DNA of 64,000 nt from Coix lacryma-jobi var. lacryma-jobi (taxonomy: Eukaryota > Streptophyta > Magnoliopsida > Poales > Poaceae). The DNA lies in assembly GCA_009763385.1 (NCBI GenBank), contig CM019829.1, positions 41,068,339 to 41,132,338 of the forward strand, in the 5' to 3' direction. The translations under genes were made by a program, and so were the position numbers. Below, piece after piece: positions 11,665 to 22,400 of the stretch. Every line of letters begins with the position of its first letter. Positions within the stretch are counted from its first letter, which is position 1. The notes beneath the pieces are model-generated. The model was not told the origin of the DNA. It was given only the letters and a program-made list of their open reading frames with translations, and did not search any database.

Positions 11665-12943
11665 GCAGTGTTTATGGAGAGGCAGTGATGTTAACAAGAA
11701 GGGGTACAATCTAGCAGCATGGCAGTTGGTAACCATGCCAAAAGATAAAGGAGGTTTGGGGGTCAAAAACCTTTACTTGCAAAATGAGGCTTTGCTGTCC
11801 AAACACTTGGCAAAATTTTACAATAAGGAGGATGTACCTTGGGTTCATCTCATCTGGTCTTCTTATTATTTGGCGAAAGTCCCTCATCTTTCTCCAAAAA
11901 AGGGTTCTTTTTGGTGGCGGGATATTCTTAGCTTGTCTAACTCCTTCAGAGGATTGGCAGTATGTTTTCCAGGCAAAGGGAATTCAGTCGGTCTTTGGGA
12001 TGATGGATTCCATGGGTTACCTTTCAGTATTTAGTTTCCCCATCTTGTGACCTATGCACGTAATTTGAAAATCTCATTGCAGCAAGGTTATCAAGCCCTG
12101 GAGGTTACTGATCTTTTTAGGCTCCCCCTAAACCAGGCTGCATATTAGGAACTTCAAACCCTGATTCAATTTCTGCAGGAACAAGAAATTCTCGCCGACT
12201 AACATGATCGATGGTCTTTCTTTTGGGGTAATATTTACTCTTCTAGGAAGTTCTACAAGCAACACTTTGCCTCTCTCTCCCCCCTAGACCAGTGATATGG
12301 ATATGGAAGTCAAAATGCATGCCCAAGGTGAAATTTTTTGCATGGCTCATGCTCAATGACAGGTTGAACACAAGAAACATGCTTCGACGTCGTCACAAAC
12401 ACTTGGAAGAAGGCTATGACTGTGTGCTATGTCATGATCAAATCGAAGAAACGTTGACCCATCTGTTTTTCGAATGTTCTTCAAGTGCATCCAGATGGTT
12501 TTCGGTGGGTCTTGTTTGGTCGACTCAAGGAAGTTTTTTTCAGATGATTGAACAGCAAAAAGCCCTCTGGCCAAATCCTTTCTTCATGGAAGTCTTTATG
12601 ATTGCAGCATGGTGCATCTGGAAAGAACGGAATTCGTGGATCTTTGATGGCATACTTCCCTCTCTAGCAACATGGAAGATTCTGTTCAAAAGTGAAGTTA
12701 AGCTTCACTTGCATAGGGTTACCTCCTCTCTTCATAATGTAATCATGGATTGGCTCTCTGGCTTGTAATTTTTATTTTTATTTTTTCTCTTCTTCCCCCT
12801 ATACCGTCTCCTTCCTCTTGGCCCGTTTTGGGCGTCGCCTACCGAGTTAGCTTTTGGCTAACTTATAGGCTTGTAATCTTCTTGTTTCTTGTTAATATAT
12901 GGGGGTGCTGGGGGCTCTTGCCCCACAGTTTTTGTCAAAAAAA
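11665..12943 (+). mobile_element. 5'-truncated L1-type LINE fragment
   Basis: This segment interrupts the 3' LTR between GTAGAAA and CACGTG; the 5' LTR has the uninterrupted GTAGAAACACGTG. It ends in TTTTTGTCAAAAAAA, a typical plant L1 tail. It encodes only the C-terminal part of an L1 ORF2: a region with GGLGVKNLYLQNEALLSK and a zf-RVT-type zinc-binding segment (12292-12768: WKSKCMPKVKFFAWL, CVLCHDQIEETLTHLFFEC). The two parts are in broken frames. No clear target duplication is left. Confidence 0.88.
12292..12768 (+). pseudogene. L1 ORF2 C-terminal zf-RVT domain remnant
   Basis: A 158-codon frame. The pattern KVKFFAWLMLNDRLNTRNML, then CVLC...ETLTHLFFEC, and then a W-rich helix (AAWCIWKERNSWIF) is diagnostic of the zinc-binding reverse-transcriptase-associated domain at the end of plant L1 ORF2. 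The upstream part of the same ORF2 (11726-12034) is separated by stops and frameshifts, and the endonuclease and reverse transcriptase domains are absent. It is a dead fragment. Confidence 0.85.
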
Positions 12944-14255
12944 CACGTGCTTCGGTTTTATCAAAGTTTTATTTCTGTTTACCACTGTTGGTGTACTGTT
13001 CTAATGGATAGCCTTGTTTGCAATGCATGTGTGCGCTTGGATGCGTGTGTGATGTTTCATGTGATCGAGTATAGTCGGTGAGCAAGCGTGGTTCGATCAA
13101 GAGCTTTCGTTCGAGGATCAGCAGTACAACAATCAGGCAAGTTAGCATGGGATCATCCTTGTTACCTATTCAGTTTATTAAGCACTTCATATTGCATGTG
13201 TCTATCTGAACAACCTTAGAGATCTACATAGCTTTTGTTACCAGTGATACTCTTGATACCCGTGGGATAAATGCATTGGGTACAATGCTAGTGCTATCAA
13301 TTTAAATATCTAATCCTGTCCAATGATGATTGTTCTCATATTGGTATGTTGAAAAATGGTTAATGAAACTTGCTGTTAGCAAAAGCTGGGACTGACAGTG
13401 CTACCATGGGTGCTATATGGCTCTGGCTTTAGCTCAGTAAACTGGACCTTTTTTAGCTTGTTAGAGGTTACCCGAAAGGGCGCAAAAGGGGCTTGCCACT
13501 TTGGGTGTAGGGCTGCTCCTGTTCCTATCTGTATAGCTGCGATGGCCTTGTGCCATAGGAAAGGGGTTGCTACATCTGCCTGCCAAGGAAACCTAGCGGC
13601 CCTAACTTGTTAGACGAACCAGCGAAAGGCTTCGTAGTGTACCCTGCCCGCTCACCTTGGAAGTGTTATGGGGTCGCTCCCCTGGGCATCTTGGCAACAC
13701 GGCTTGTCGGTAAAGATGCACAACCTCTGCAGAGTGCAAAACTGTTATAACAGTCGTGCTCACGGTCACGAGCGGCCCGAAAAACTAGCAGAACTATGAT
13801 ACTTAATTAAATGTTACTTTATGATGTTGGTACTCTTATGTTGAATCATTTATCATTGATGGACAAAATGGATCAGGGGTTTAAGGGTTAAGCACAATAT
13901 TCGTTTACTCTAATGCTAAAACTTTGTCAACATAAAAGCTAACTGCAGTCAGACAGTGTCAGCCTTTTGAGCCTCATGAACCCTATGTTAGCTTGCTAAG
14001 TACGAGGAGTACTTACGCTTGTTGTTTATCTTTCTTTTTGGATAAATATCCCGGTAATAGATGAAGTTGAAGTTGGAGTTGGAGTTTCCCCAGAAGTTTC
14101 TAGGCTAGCGTATCCCCGAGTCGGCAGTCCCTGTGGTGGTTGCCCGTGAGAGCTATATCTAGTTTACCTTTTCCGCTGATGTATGTCTTTGTTTTGCTTC
14201 TATCGTTATGTAATAAACACCGTGATGGTACCTTTTTCATATTTTGTTTAGCTTA

Positions 14256-14542
14256 GAGCATCTCCAAGAGTTTTTCTAAATCTCACTCTCTAAATCATCA
14301 TTTAAAGAGTCATTTACATAAAAATCGTTTTCTATATCTTTGCAATCTCCAACAGCTTTTCTATATCTCGCATGCAGTCTAGAGAGCCATTCTCGTCTTC
14401 TATTTTTTGCTAGCGAAAAATCCGGAATAGAAGATGGCTATATTTGGACAACCATTTAGATAAGCTGTTGGAGTATAATTTTTCATCAAAATCTCTATTC
14501 CTAGCATTTAGAAAGAATATACAAAGTCTCTTGGAGTTGCTC
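14256..14542. mobile_element. MITE with TTA target duplication (PIF/Harbinger-like)
   Basis: It is present in the 3' LTR and absent from the 5' LTR at the same site. The ends are GAGCATCTCCAAGAG and, at the right, CTTGGAGTTGCTC (reverse complement GAGCAACTCCAAG). It is flanked by TTA at 14253-14255 and 14543-14545. It is 287 bp and non-coding. The 3-bp TTA duplication fits PIF/Harbinger. Confidence 0.85.
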
Positions 14543-14621
14543 TTATGTGTGCGACTGATACCTGGGCACACATGAGTTCGTTGCCTCGGTTTTATTGTTA
14601 AAATTGGGATGTGGCAGTACT

Positions 14622-16380
14622 ACTTGGCATCCACTATATGAGAGACAGTGTGGTTGGATTAGAAGACATCTACAGTACTGTGTGTGTACATTGCCGAGAC
14701 TATTCCTGCATATACAAGAGTTCGCTAGACGTTAATATGGTCGGCGTCGGTGATCATAATCATTAGTTGAAAACCATGGCAACGGAGAGAACCATGGCAA
14801 AGTGATGTGAGCTCGATGGGACGTGGCAGTTACTCTCTGTTACATACACATCAAGATATTGACTTGTAAAATTTGCCAATTAGTTTGTTAGCAACATGGG
14901 AATGGCATGGAGGCGCAAACCCAATATGGGGGGTGTTTGGTTCCACCCCATTAAACTTTAGTCCTCTTTAGTGGCTAAAATGTCAAACACACCCCCACTA
15001 AAAGGGAATAAAAAGCATGTTTAGCCTCTTTTAGTGGGGGTGTTTGGTATTTTAGCCACTAAAAGGAACTAAAGTTTTTAAAGTTTAGTGACTAAAATTT
15101 AGTGGGGTGGAACTAAACACTCTCATCGATAAAAGATGGTCTACGCGTGCCACGTGATGATATCCATGTGGAGGCACAAAAATTTGACTAGCTCAAACTC
15201 ATATTAAATGCAAGAGTAGAGTACCCTGCAAACCTTAGCTTTGTTGCATGAGCTGGAAAACCTTACCCCTTTCGGAATACAAATCCTGCAGACGGTGTTG
15301 CACCAGGACAGCGATAAACATCTCTCAACGTGGCTGCTTCGACTAATCCTCAGCAAAGACGGGTCAGCACAGCGAGCCAAACGGCATCAACGAGTTCTCG
15401 ATGTAATTCTGTTCATGCTCAACGGTGCCACATCCGCACAGGTGGCCCACGCGGCGAGGCAAGTGGTGCCTCCACCCGCTCCACCAGCCTATCTCCCCAC
15501 CTGAGTTATCCGATACTTTGATATGATCCCGTATCATGTAACTGATATGTATTCACTTCTCCGTATGAGATACTTCGATATGTCGTTATATCTTTAGTTT
15601 ATTAAAAATTTGATGTATTTACGTATCTGTATCCGGTCGATATGGGATACATGTATCTGTATTCGTGTCGCATATAGCTCCCACGTGTGCCCCTTCCTCT
15701 AGGCCGCTATGCGGAACTAGGTAAGACAGATGCGTGAGCAATGAGTGGATGATGATTTATGTTGGGCATAGACGTATGAGTAGGGATCCAGGATTTATAT
15801 CACTGGATAGACGATGATATTATAGTATTTTTAGATGTGGATGGATAGAAATTGATTGAGCGACTCTTTTTTCTTTTTGCGTCTCTTATTAAATCCTATA
15901 TCCCACAATCTTATATGTGTAAAAGATCAAGTGGGCCTTGCATTGTGCACTGCTTCTACCGTAGTCCTCATCAAAAGAACATTTTCTATAACACAAAGAA
16001 TTTGTACTTCATGGGCCCCCAAACTGAGGAGGGGAGAATTTCTAATACAGCCATGGATGTCCTTTTTTGCGGCGAACCATCTTTCACCGTGTTAGAGGAA
16101 AATCATAAATTGAAAGTCTATTAGAATTGTCGTTATTGTTACTTCATTCTCTCCGCCCAAAGTTGGTCTAATTTTTGTTTAGTCGAATGGTAAGAGTGGA
16201 TCTCCTCATCACTGGTGGTGGGTTTTTTTAGGGTTTTTAGGGTGGTTTATTCCGTCAATCATTTCTAGGAAGCAAGACAACAAATAGGCTCATGCCATCA
16301 AAGTGTAAGGGCTTACCATGTTCCATCCTGATAAAAATCGTCAAAAGCTCAACGATGATTAAATCAAGGTCCAAAGTTGA
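14622..16380. other. Intergenic stretch with one MITE, no convincing gene
   Basis: Apart from the MITE at 14928-15124, I see a GATAC-rich degenerate stretch (about 15510-15670) and short open frames (15241-15504, 15852-16124) without motifs. Nothing here supports a gene call. Confidence 0.5.
14928..15124. mobile_element. Tourist-like MITE
   Basis: The left end GGGTGTTTGGTTCCACCCCA pairs with the right end TGGGGTGGAACTAAACACTC over about 20 bp. The interior is itself partly palindromic, since a second GGGGGTGTTTGG lies near 15039. It is about 197 bp. The target duplication is not clear, so the exact borders may be off by a few bases. Confidence 0.7.
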
Positions 16381-16388
16381 ACCAATTA

Positions 16389-16400
16389 GCTCTAATATCA
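16389..16400 (-). other. Decayed tRNA-Met primer-binding site
   Basis: On the minus strand this reads TGATATTAGAGC, close to the TGGTATCAGAGC seen next to the copia A LTR at 34435. It immediately follows the decayed LTR end at 16402 and marks that LTR as a 5' LTR of a minus-strand element. Confidence 0.55.
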
Positions 16401-16401
16401 C

Positions 16402-17870
16402 TGAAGAGATCATGACACACTAAGAGGGATGGTGAATTACGTCACTTAAAACTAAGCCTAAAAAATGCTTACAAAATCGACCTGCATAAGTTCTATATGT
16501 AGATGTGCACTAGTTCTTCTAGGTGTTGCTATATCTAACAAAAAGAGTTTTGCACCCTAGTATCCAATCAGCTAACATAGCAAGCTACACTAGGAAGATA
16601 AGCACACACATACGAATAAATGCAAAGTAAAAGCAGAAATGTAAATTGATAGACTTAGAGAACACAAACTCCATCATGAAAATTTTCCTCGAGGTATCAG
16701 AAAACTCACGCTTTCCTCTAGTCCTTGTTAGAGTCCCTCGCAAGGGCCAAGCTTCGTGACCTGGTAACATCATAGATAGCCCATTGGCCTTCCTCATATG
16801 CAAGCGGGCCTCAACTAACCATTTGTCGAACCACTCCCTATCGTCTTCACTATGGAGAGCTTTTAACCAAACTATTGAGGGCCTCTTGCCCCCATACGCC
16901 ATTAGTAACCTCACCACAAATCCGATTGGTGTGATTTGATTGCAAACACCATGTGTAAAACTCCTGGTACATGCACGTACCGATAACATGGAGGTATGCA
17001 AACCTCACTAAACACTAAATGTTAATATATAGCTAGCGTTAAAGCAGCCTCAAACTAGCCTAAGCACTGATCCTAACATTATTGCTAATCGCCTAATCTT
17101 CTCTAAAGTGCATATGGTGGCTAGAGCACAAATGTTTGAGCCTGAACTCAACTATAGATTTCTCAAGCTCTAACACACTCCAAGTGGCCAGGTATGGGAA
17201 TATATATCACTCCACCCAACTAGTCGTTGCAAACACGAGCTACAATTGCAGTGAGCTCGGAATTCTATGGTGATCACACCAAAGAAAACCGATGCCCTAC
17301 CACGTCAGCTAGTAGCTAGTTATTGGTTGGTCATTAGAAGTCGATATTAATCTAGTCCGGTGCATTATATGTGCAAGACTAGGGCCTAATTGTTGCACCT
17401 CATGACTCAAGTATGATCTCCAGTGCTTCACCGGAGAGCATCAGTGCTCTCTTCTTTCCCACTGTGCTTGCGCAACGTCTTTGTATAATTGTATTGTTAC
17501 TCATGTGCGCACATCACACCAACCTATGCCTTAGACTGGACCCCACCCAAATTCTACGGTGCCAATTGGAAAGCTCCATTGCTTTCATGGGTCACTTCTC
17601 TAGTGGTTTTCTTAGTTATTTCTTCTCGTCCATCTGTCTACGCTTCTTTTATAATATCTTGAGTTTCTTGCTTGTTTTCTAGGGTCTTCAATGCTCCTCT
17701 GTGATCTTCATTTGATAGGTTGATTCCTTGATCTTTATCATAGCCTACCTCAAGTTCATCTTGCAGTCACAAGACTAAGTACCTTATATACTAGCAAACT
17801 TTGTTAATACTAAATTGTTATAATGTCAAATAACCACCAAAGTCACTAGACCCTCGCTAGGTTTGCAATG
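16402..17870 (-). mobile_element. Decayed Sirevirus 5' LTR (minus strand)
   Basis: Read on the minus strand it ends in the Sirevirus LTR terminus (a degenerate form of TTCACCCCCCTCTTAGGCGTCAC) and contains degenerate versions of the R/U5 blocks found in copia A: CTTAGGCTAGTT, and GTGTTTAGTGAGGTTTGCATACC at 16983-17020. A TATATATA-like box lies at about 17200. The right border is estimated from similarity to the start of the copia A LTR. Left of the primer site the interior has decayed beyond recognition. Confidence 0.6.
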
Positions 17871-19248
17871 GAATTTGTTAGGTTATTTTCTGAAAGCATC
17901 TAGAGCATCGAGATACGAAAAGTTCATGAAAAAGATTTAGGTATGTTCTCTGAGGGCTTGTTTAGATCTCTAGAATTAGATTAAATTAATCATATTGTCT
18001 GAACAGCCAATTTTAATATGTTAAAACTAGATATGGCAATTCTATTTAGTTCTAGTAAAGTCCACGACACCTAGGTTAGATTCCTGGCCTAAAAAAATGG
18101 AAAGGCTAATTCCATTCTTTTTTACTACTACTGCTACTACTACTTTACTCGCTTGCTGCTCATCCTGTCCTCCGAAGCGGTGACCAGATCACTGTCGAGC
18201 ATGTCAGCTCAAAGATGTTGGAAAGGCACGGCGCGCAACATAGTTTATGATGTCATCTACGACTACAAAATTTAAACTTAATACTTAGTTGGTACATGGA
18301 GAAACCAAAACCGTCTTCATTGGCTCTGTTCGGTAGGACTAATTGTGACTACGTTGTTTTGTTATGAGAAAAAAAAAACATTGTTTTATGGCTAAAAAGT
18401 AGGACTAATTCTGGCTAATTAGCTCAAGCGAACACTATACATCTACATGAAGAGGAGAAAGTCAATTATTTAAGATCGTAAAAAAACTTTCCTTTTGTGC
18501 TAGTTGGTATGCAAAGCCCTACTAATAAATGTTAAACAAATAACTTTTGTCCCCTGAAAACCATACATACACACCACCACCACCACTAATAACTTTTGTC
18601 CCCTGAAAACCATACATACACACCACCACCACCACAACAACAACATACTAGCGGGCTCACGAGCAGCCACCACTGCCCCCACACCGAACTTAAAAAACTT
18701 GGTATCAGTGTGCTCGTCACATATGTCATATCAGGATTCGGCACCGAACCATGCTTCACCTTTACCTTGTGCTTGAATCTTGCAACTAAGAAAAACAGTT
18801 TTTCCATAGAAGAGTAATGTTGGACCCAGGACAAGAGGCATCAAGAAAGCATGTACTATTATAACGAGTGAAACAGCCATTGACAATGTGTTTAGACTAA
18901 GCATTTAAACTGGGAAAGATAGCGTCGTCCATAGCTTAAATGTAATTGAACACACATCATCATTGATAGCACAATGTAATCATTGAACTCAAAGCATCAT
19001 TCTAAGCACCAAGCTCATTGAAGTCACATTCAGATAAAACTTGGAGACTATATGGTAACTATTAAAAATGTCCCTACTACATACACATTCTACTTGCGGT
19101 AGAGAAAATCTTCATTTTGATAATATTCATAATACAAATCTGAATGTGTCACATGCTTCACATAATTCAGTGTGGAAATCAATTTCACCACAAATATCAA
19201 TCAGTAAACTTTCTGTTATAAGTCATCTGGCAGTGCGCCACTTTACCT
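17871..19248. other. Region downstream of the CLT gene, with MITE-like remnants
   Basis: The part nearest 19248 should hold the 3' UTR of the minus-strand CLT gene, but no poly(A) signal can be placed with confidence. MITE-like pieces at about 17957-18110 (GGGCTTGTTTAGATC) and 18319-18437 (GGCTCTGTTCGG to CGAACACTA) have weak inverted ends. A 49-bp tandem duplication at 18541-18638 is listed separately. Confidence 0.5.
18541..18638. repeat. Two-copy 49-bp tandem repeat with CAC microsatellite
   Basis: The block starting TAACTTTTGTCCCCTGAAAA at 18541 is repeated from 18590 at a 49-bp period. Each copy ends in a run of CAC triplets, and the second run continues into CAACAACAAC. Confidence 0.85.
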
Positions 19249-19406
19249 TCAATCAGCCTTCAATTGTTTCAGTGACGATTGGGGAAGGTTATACATAATG
19301 AGGCCTATCAGCAATACCACGCCACCAATGATGAAAGACGTGCTTAATTCCGCGCCATGAGGGATGTAAGGCAAAGGAAGTGAAAGAATATAGATTGATA
19401 TTGGCA
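19249..19406 (-). CDS. CLT: CLT exon 10 with stop codon
   Basis: Preceded by AATTTTAG. Encodes VPISIYILSLPLPYIPHG, a final hydrophobic span (FIIGGVVLLIGLIMY) and a short polar tail ending QLKAD before TGA. Confidence 0.86.
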
Positions 19407-22400
19407 CTAAAATTGAAAACAAGCATAATTAGTACTGTGTGGTTATATTCCTATTGTTCGGTCTACCAACTGGCATAACACCAAGAAACAAGATAAAAAT
19501 GCAGGAGGGGTAATCAAGGGGCAAAAAACAATAAAGGACCTGCTGATGTTGCTGTAAGGGAAGCAACAAGGGCAGATGACATCTTCACCAAATTGAGGAG
19601 AGAGATATTGAATGCCATATTCACCACTATAAACAGCAAAGGCAAGAATGGAGCTCCTCCGCAATCTGTAAGAAAAGTAGCGAGTGAGCAACATACACAA
19701 ACTGGTTTTCCCAAAGCAAAAGAGAAAGCATGACCTAAGATCAGAATGTCAGAAAGTTCAATAGTTTATTAGACTGAAAGTTCCTCGAGATTTCCACAGA
19801 AGTCCAAAGAGAAATCTCTTGATTATAATTCATAAGCATTTATGAGTCGCTAGTGAGCTAACAAAATTGCACATATTTAATAAATACATACACTAATTGG
19901 AAACGTACAATTCTGTGAAGAACCATTACCAATTGGACTTTCTGCGACATTTAAGAAGCACTCCGCACCACCATTTAAATAAGCAGGAAGCTCAGCAAAC
20001 TTAATTCCCCTCAAATTAGAAAGGAGTGGAAGAAGAAGAAAGACAAAAAGAGCCTGAAAAAAATATTACATAGTATACAATATTAAATCCAGGTTTAAGA
20101 CATGACAATGCAGTCAAGCAAGAACCAAGAAAGTATGCAATAGAACAGCCCAACTCTATTCAATTTCTAAAATCACCTGAAATCCAGATCCAAATGAATT
20201 GACCACAAAGATGTCTGGCCGCTTCCCCTGCACAAATATTTAATTTTATGAACATCAGACCATGAATTCATAAATCAATGTGTACCAATGAACAAATAAA
20301 AGCACCATGGAGAAAAGACGCCTCAACCTTAAGACGTTTTGCGCCATCAATGAAAACAGCTTCCTGTGATACGCAATTAACATATTTGAGTTAAGTGTTA
20401 ACACCAGTAAGCAAAAATGAACAATATGAGATAAAGAAAGCGGCTATACCTTCAGAACAGATGCACCAGCTTGAAATGCTGACGAAGCTATCATCAATGC
20501 TGGCCAAATTAACTTGACATCTGAAAGAAGCTGGCCATCATTCGCTCCACTAAAAAGGTAAAAAATCTTGTGATGATCAATCAATTAAAATTTAGCAATG
20601 TGGTAGTAATAACTTAGTACAATAATAGCTGTGGTAGTATAACTTGGTAGAATAATAGCACAATAACATTTCTCTAGCAAACCAGTAAAATGTTACTGAT
20701 GTATAGGTGCATGTGTAGCAGCCTTTTTCTCCAAACATATATGCTGTGCCACAAGAACCAAAAGAAAATAAAGCAGATGTTTCAAATGGCATACCTTGCA
20801 ACAGCAAGAATCACACCAGAAATTACTAGGAAGCAACCAATGATTTGTCTGGCTGAATATGTCCTCCCTAAAAGCAGGCCAGAGAAGGTAAGCTGCCACA
20901 CCAAGAATGACTGCAGCAGACATACATAGGAATATCTAAGTTCTCGTATAATTGTAGGACCATAGCAGGTCTAAACACTAGTAATCAAATGAAATTGGTG
21001 AGAGTAGGCATCAACCAAAATCTTAGGCTGTCACGGCCCAAGACTGAAGGAACTGAAGGACAGACAGAAGGCGGAAAATGCTAATGGCATGTCCAAGTCA
21101 AGGAAGCGTATTTCTATTTTTATGTAATAAATTAGACTATGCCATGTGGGTTCCTAGGGCCATCGGCTGTAAGCCTTAAGTCTGGATCTGTTCGCTGTTG
21201 GAGGACTATCGAATATATCATTAAATAGAAAAAAATCCTGAGAGACAGAGGTTCCTCTCTGCTCCGTTGGCTGATTTCGGCGATCCCCTTGTCTCTCACG
21301 TCGACAGCAAGTCAGCAACTCACCAGCGGCCACGGGTGTTACAAGTGGTATCAAAGGCGGTCATTCCTTGGCTACCCTCCCGTTTCCACACCTCGGTGCC
21401 GTATCTCGAACTTTCGGATCGTAATCCCCAACGGCGGGCGCAGCGCAATTCTTCGCTATGGCGAACTGGTGCCTCACCATAGGTCCGTGCCGAGATTGAT
21501 CTAGTTCAATATGAACCGGGATAACTCTTCGGTTAAAGGCGGCGGAGGTGTGACTGATCCGGCGGCAGCAACGAGCTGTAGCGCACGGCAGCAGCACAGC
21601 GGAAACTGGACGCAGTGAACTATCAGCCTCGACTCCAGCTGCGACATCCACTCTTTCGACTGGGGGACTACATCAACAACTAGGGTTCAGCGGCGGTACC
21701 CTCAGTGAGCTCTCTGCATATTAGCTCACTTTTACTTACTCTAGCATGCATCAGGTCACAAACAAGGGTTGCAGAGCAATTGTTTCCATGTAAAATTCTG
21801 TAGTTTGTGCTGGATTGCTGGTGCGGTGGCGAAAGGCGGGGAAGAGTTCATTGATTTGGGTTATGGGACATTCGTTTTCGTGTAAAATCCCTCGATTGAT
21901 GCCTCTCTTCCAGGAGTTGGGTTCAGGTGAAGCACGCAATAGGGGAGGCTAAGGCCAAGCCTGTTGTTTCACCTTGGCAAACTTGGGACTTCAGTTGATT
22001 TGACACCACGGCTCCTCCCAAACCTTTGGCGCAGACAAAGATCCTGCTGGATCAGATGTCTCATAGTCAGGAGGACGACAAGACCAAGTGGGATCAGGTG
22101 ATGGACAGCTTCGATCTTCTGTTCACCAGAATGAATGATATTGGTATCATACAACAAGATCTCAAGACTCAACTAACTGCCAACAGTATCAAGATCGACA
22201 CTTGCACACAAGAACAACAGTTCGTTTCCCAACAAGTTAAAGCTAATGGCCAAGCTGTTGCTCAGTTGACACTCAGGTAGTTTGAGGATGATCATAGTGA
22301 GAGCTCAGTTTCCATTATGTATGAAGAGGAAAATAATCCCTTCTCCCTTTGCCAGGGATAAAGACTTGAGGAAGCCTTCATCTTCAAAACAGCCAAGCAT

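Larger units (their letters stand above)
6429..14616 (+). mobile_element. Non-autonomous Ty3/gypsy LTR retrotransposon with very long LTRs
   Basis: Complete element. The 5' LTR is 6429-9343, the interior 9344-10130, and the 3' LTR 10131-14616 including two later insertions. It is flanked by a perfect 5-bp duplication GTACT at 6424-6428 and 14617-14621. LTRs start TGTGACACCCTAAA; the 5' LTR ends TGTGACA and the 3' LTR ends in the variant TGTGGCA. The interior has a degenerate primer-binding site and a polypurine tract but no gag or pol motif. The same LTR family, in reverse, belongs to the chromodomain-bearing element at 31988-53580. This looks like a large non-autonomous derivative mobilised by a Tekay/Del-type chromovirus. 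Confidence 0.92.
10131..14616 (+). repeat. 3' LTR of the non-autonomous gypsy element, with two nested insertions
   Basis: It matches the 5' LTR almost base for base except for two insertions absent from the 5' LTR: an L1 fragment at 11665-12943 and a MITE at 14256-14542. It starts TGTGACACCC and ends GATGTGGCA. Subtracting the insertions leaves about 2.9 kb, equal to the 5' LTR. Confidence 0.92.

Noticed and set aside
15241..15504. 87-codon frame between the gypsy element and the decayed LTR
   Set aside because: No recognisable motif, overlaps another open frame, and no exon signals; most likely chance.
16585..17001. 138-codon minus-strand frame
   Set aside because: It lies in the decayed Sirevirus LTR (R/U5 region); frames there also appear in other LTR copies and carry no domain.
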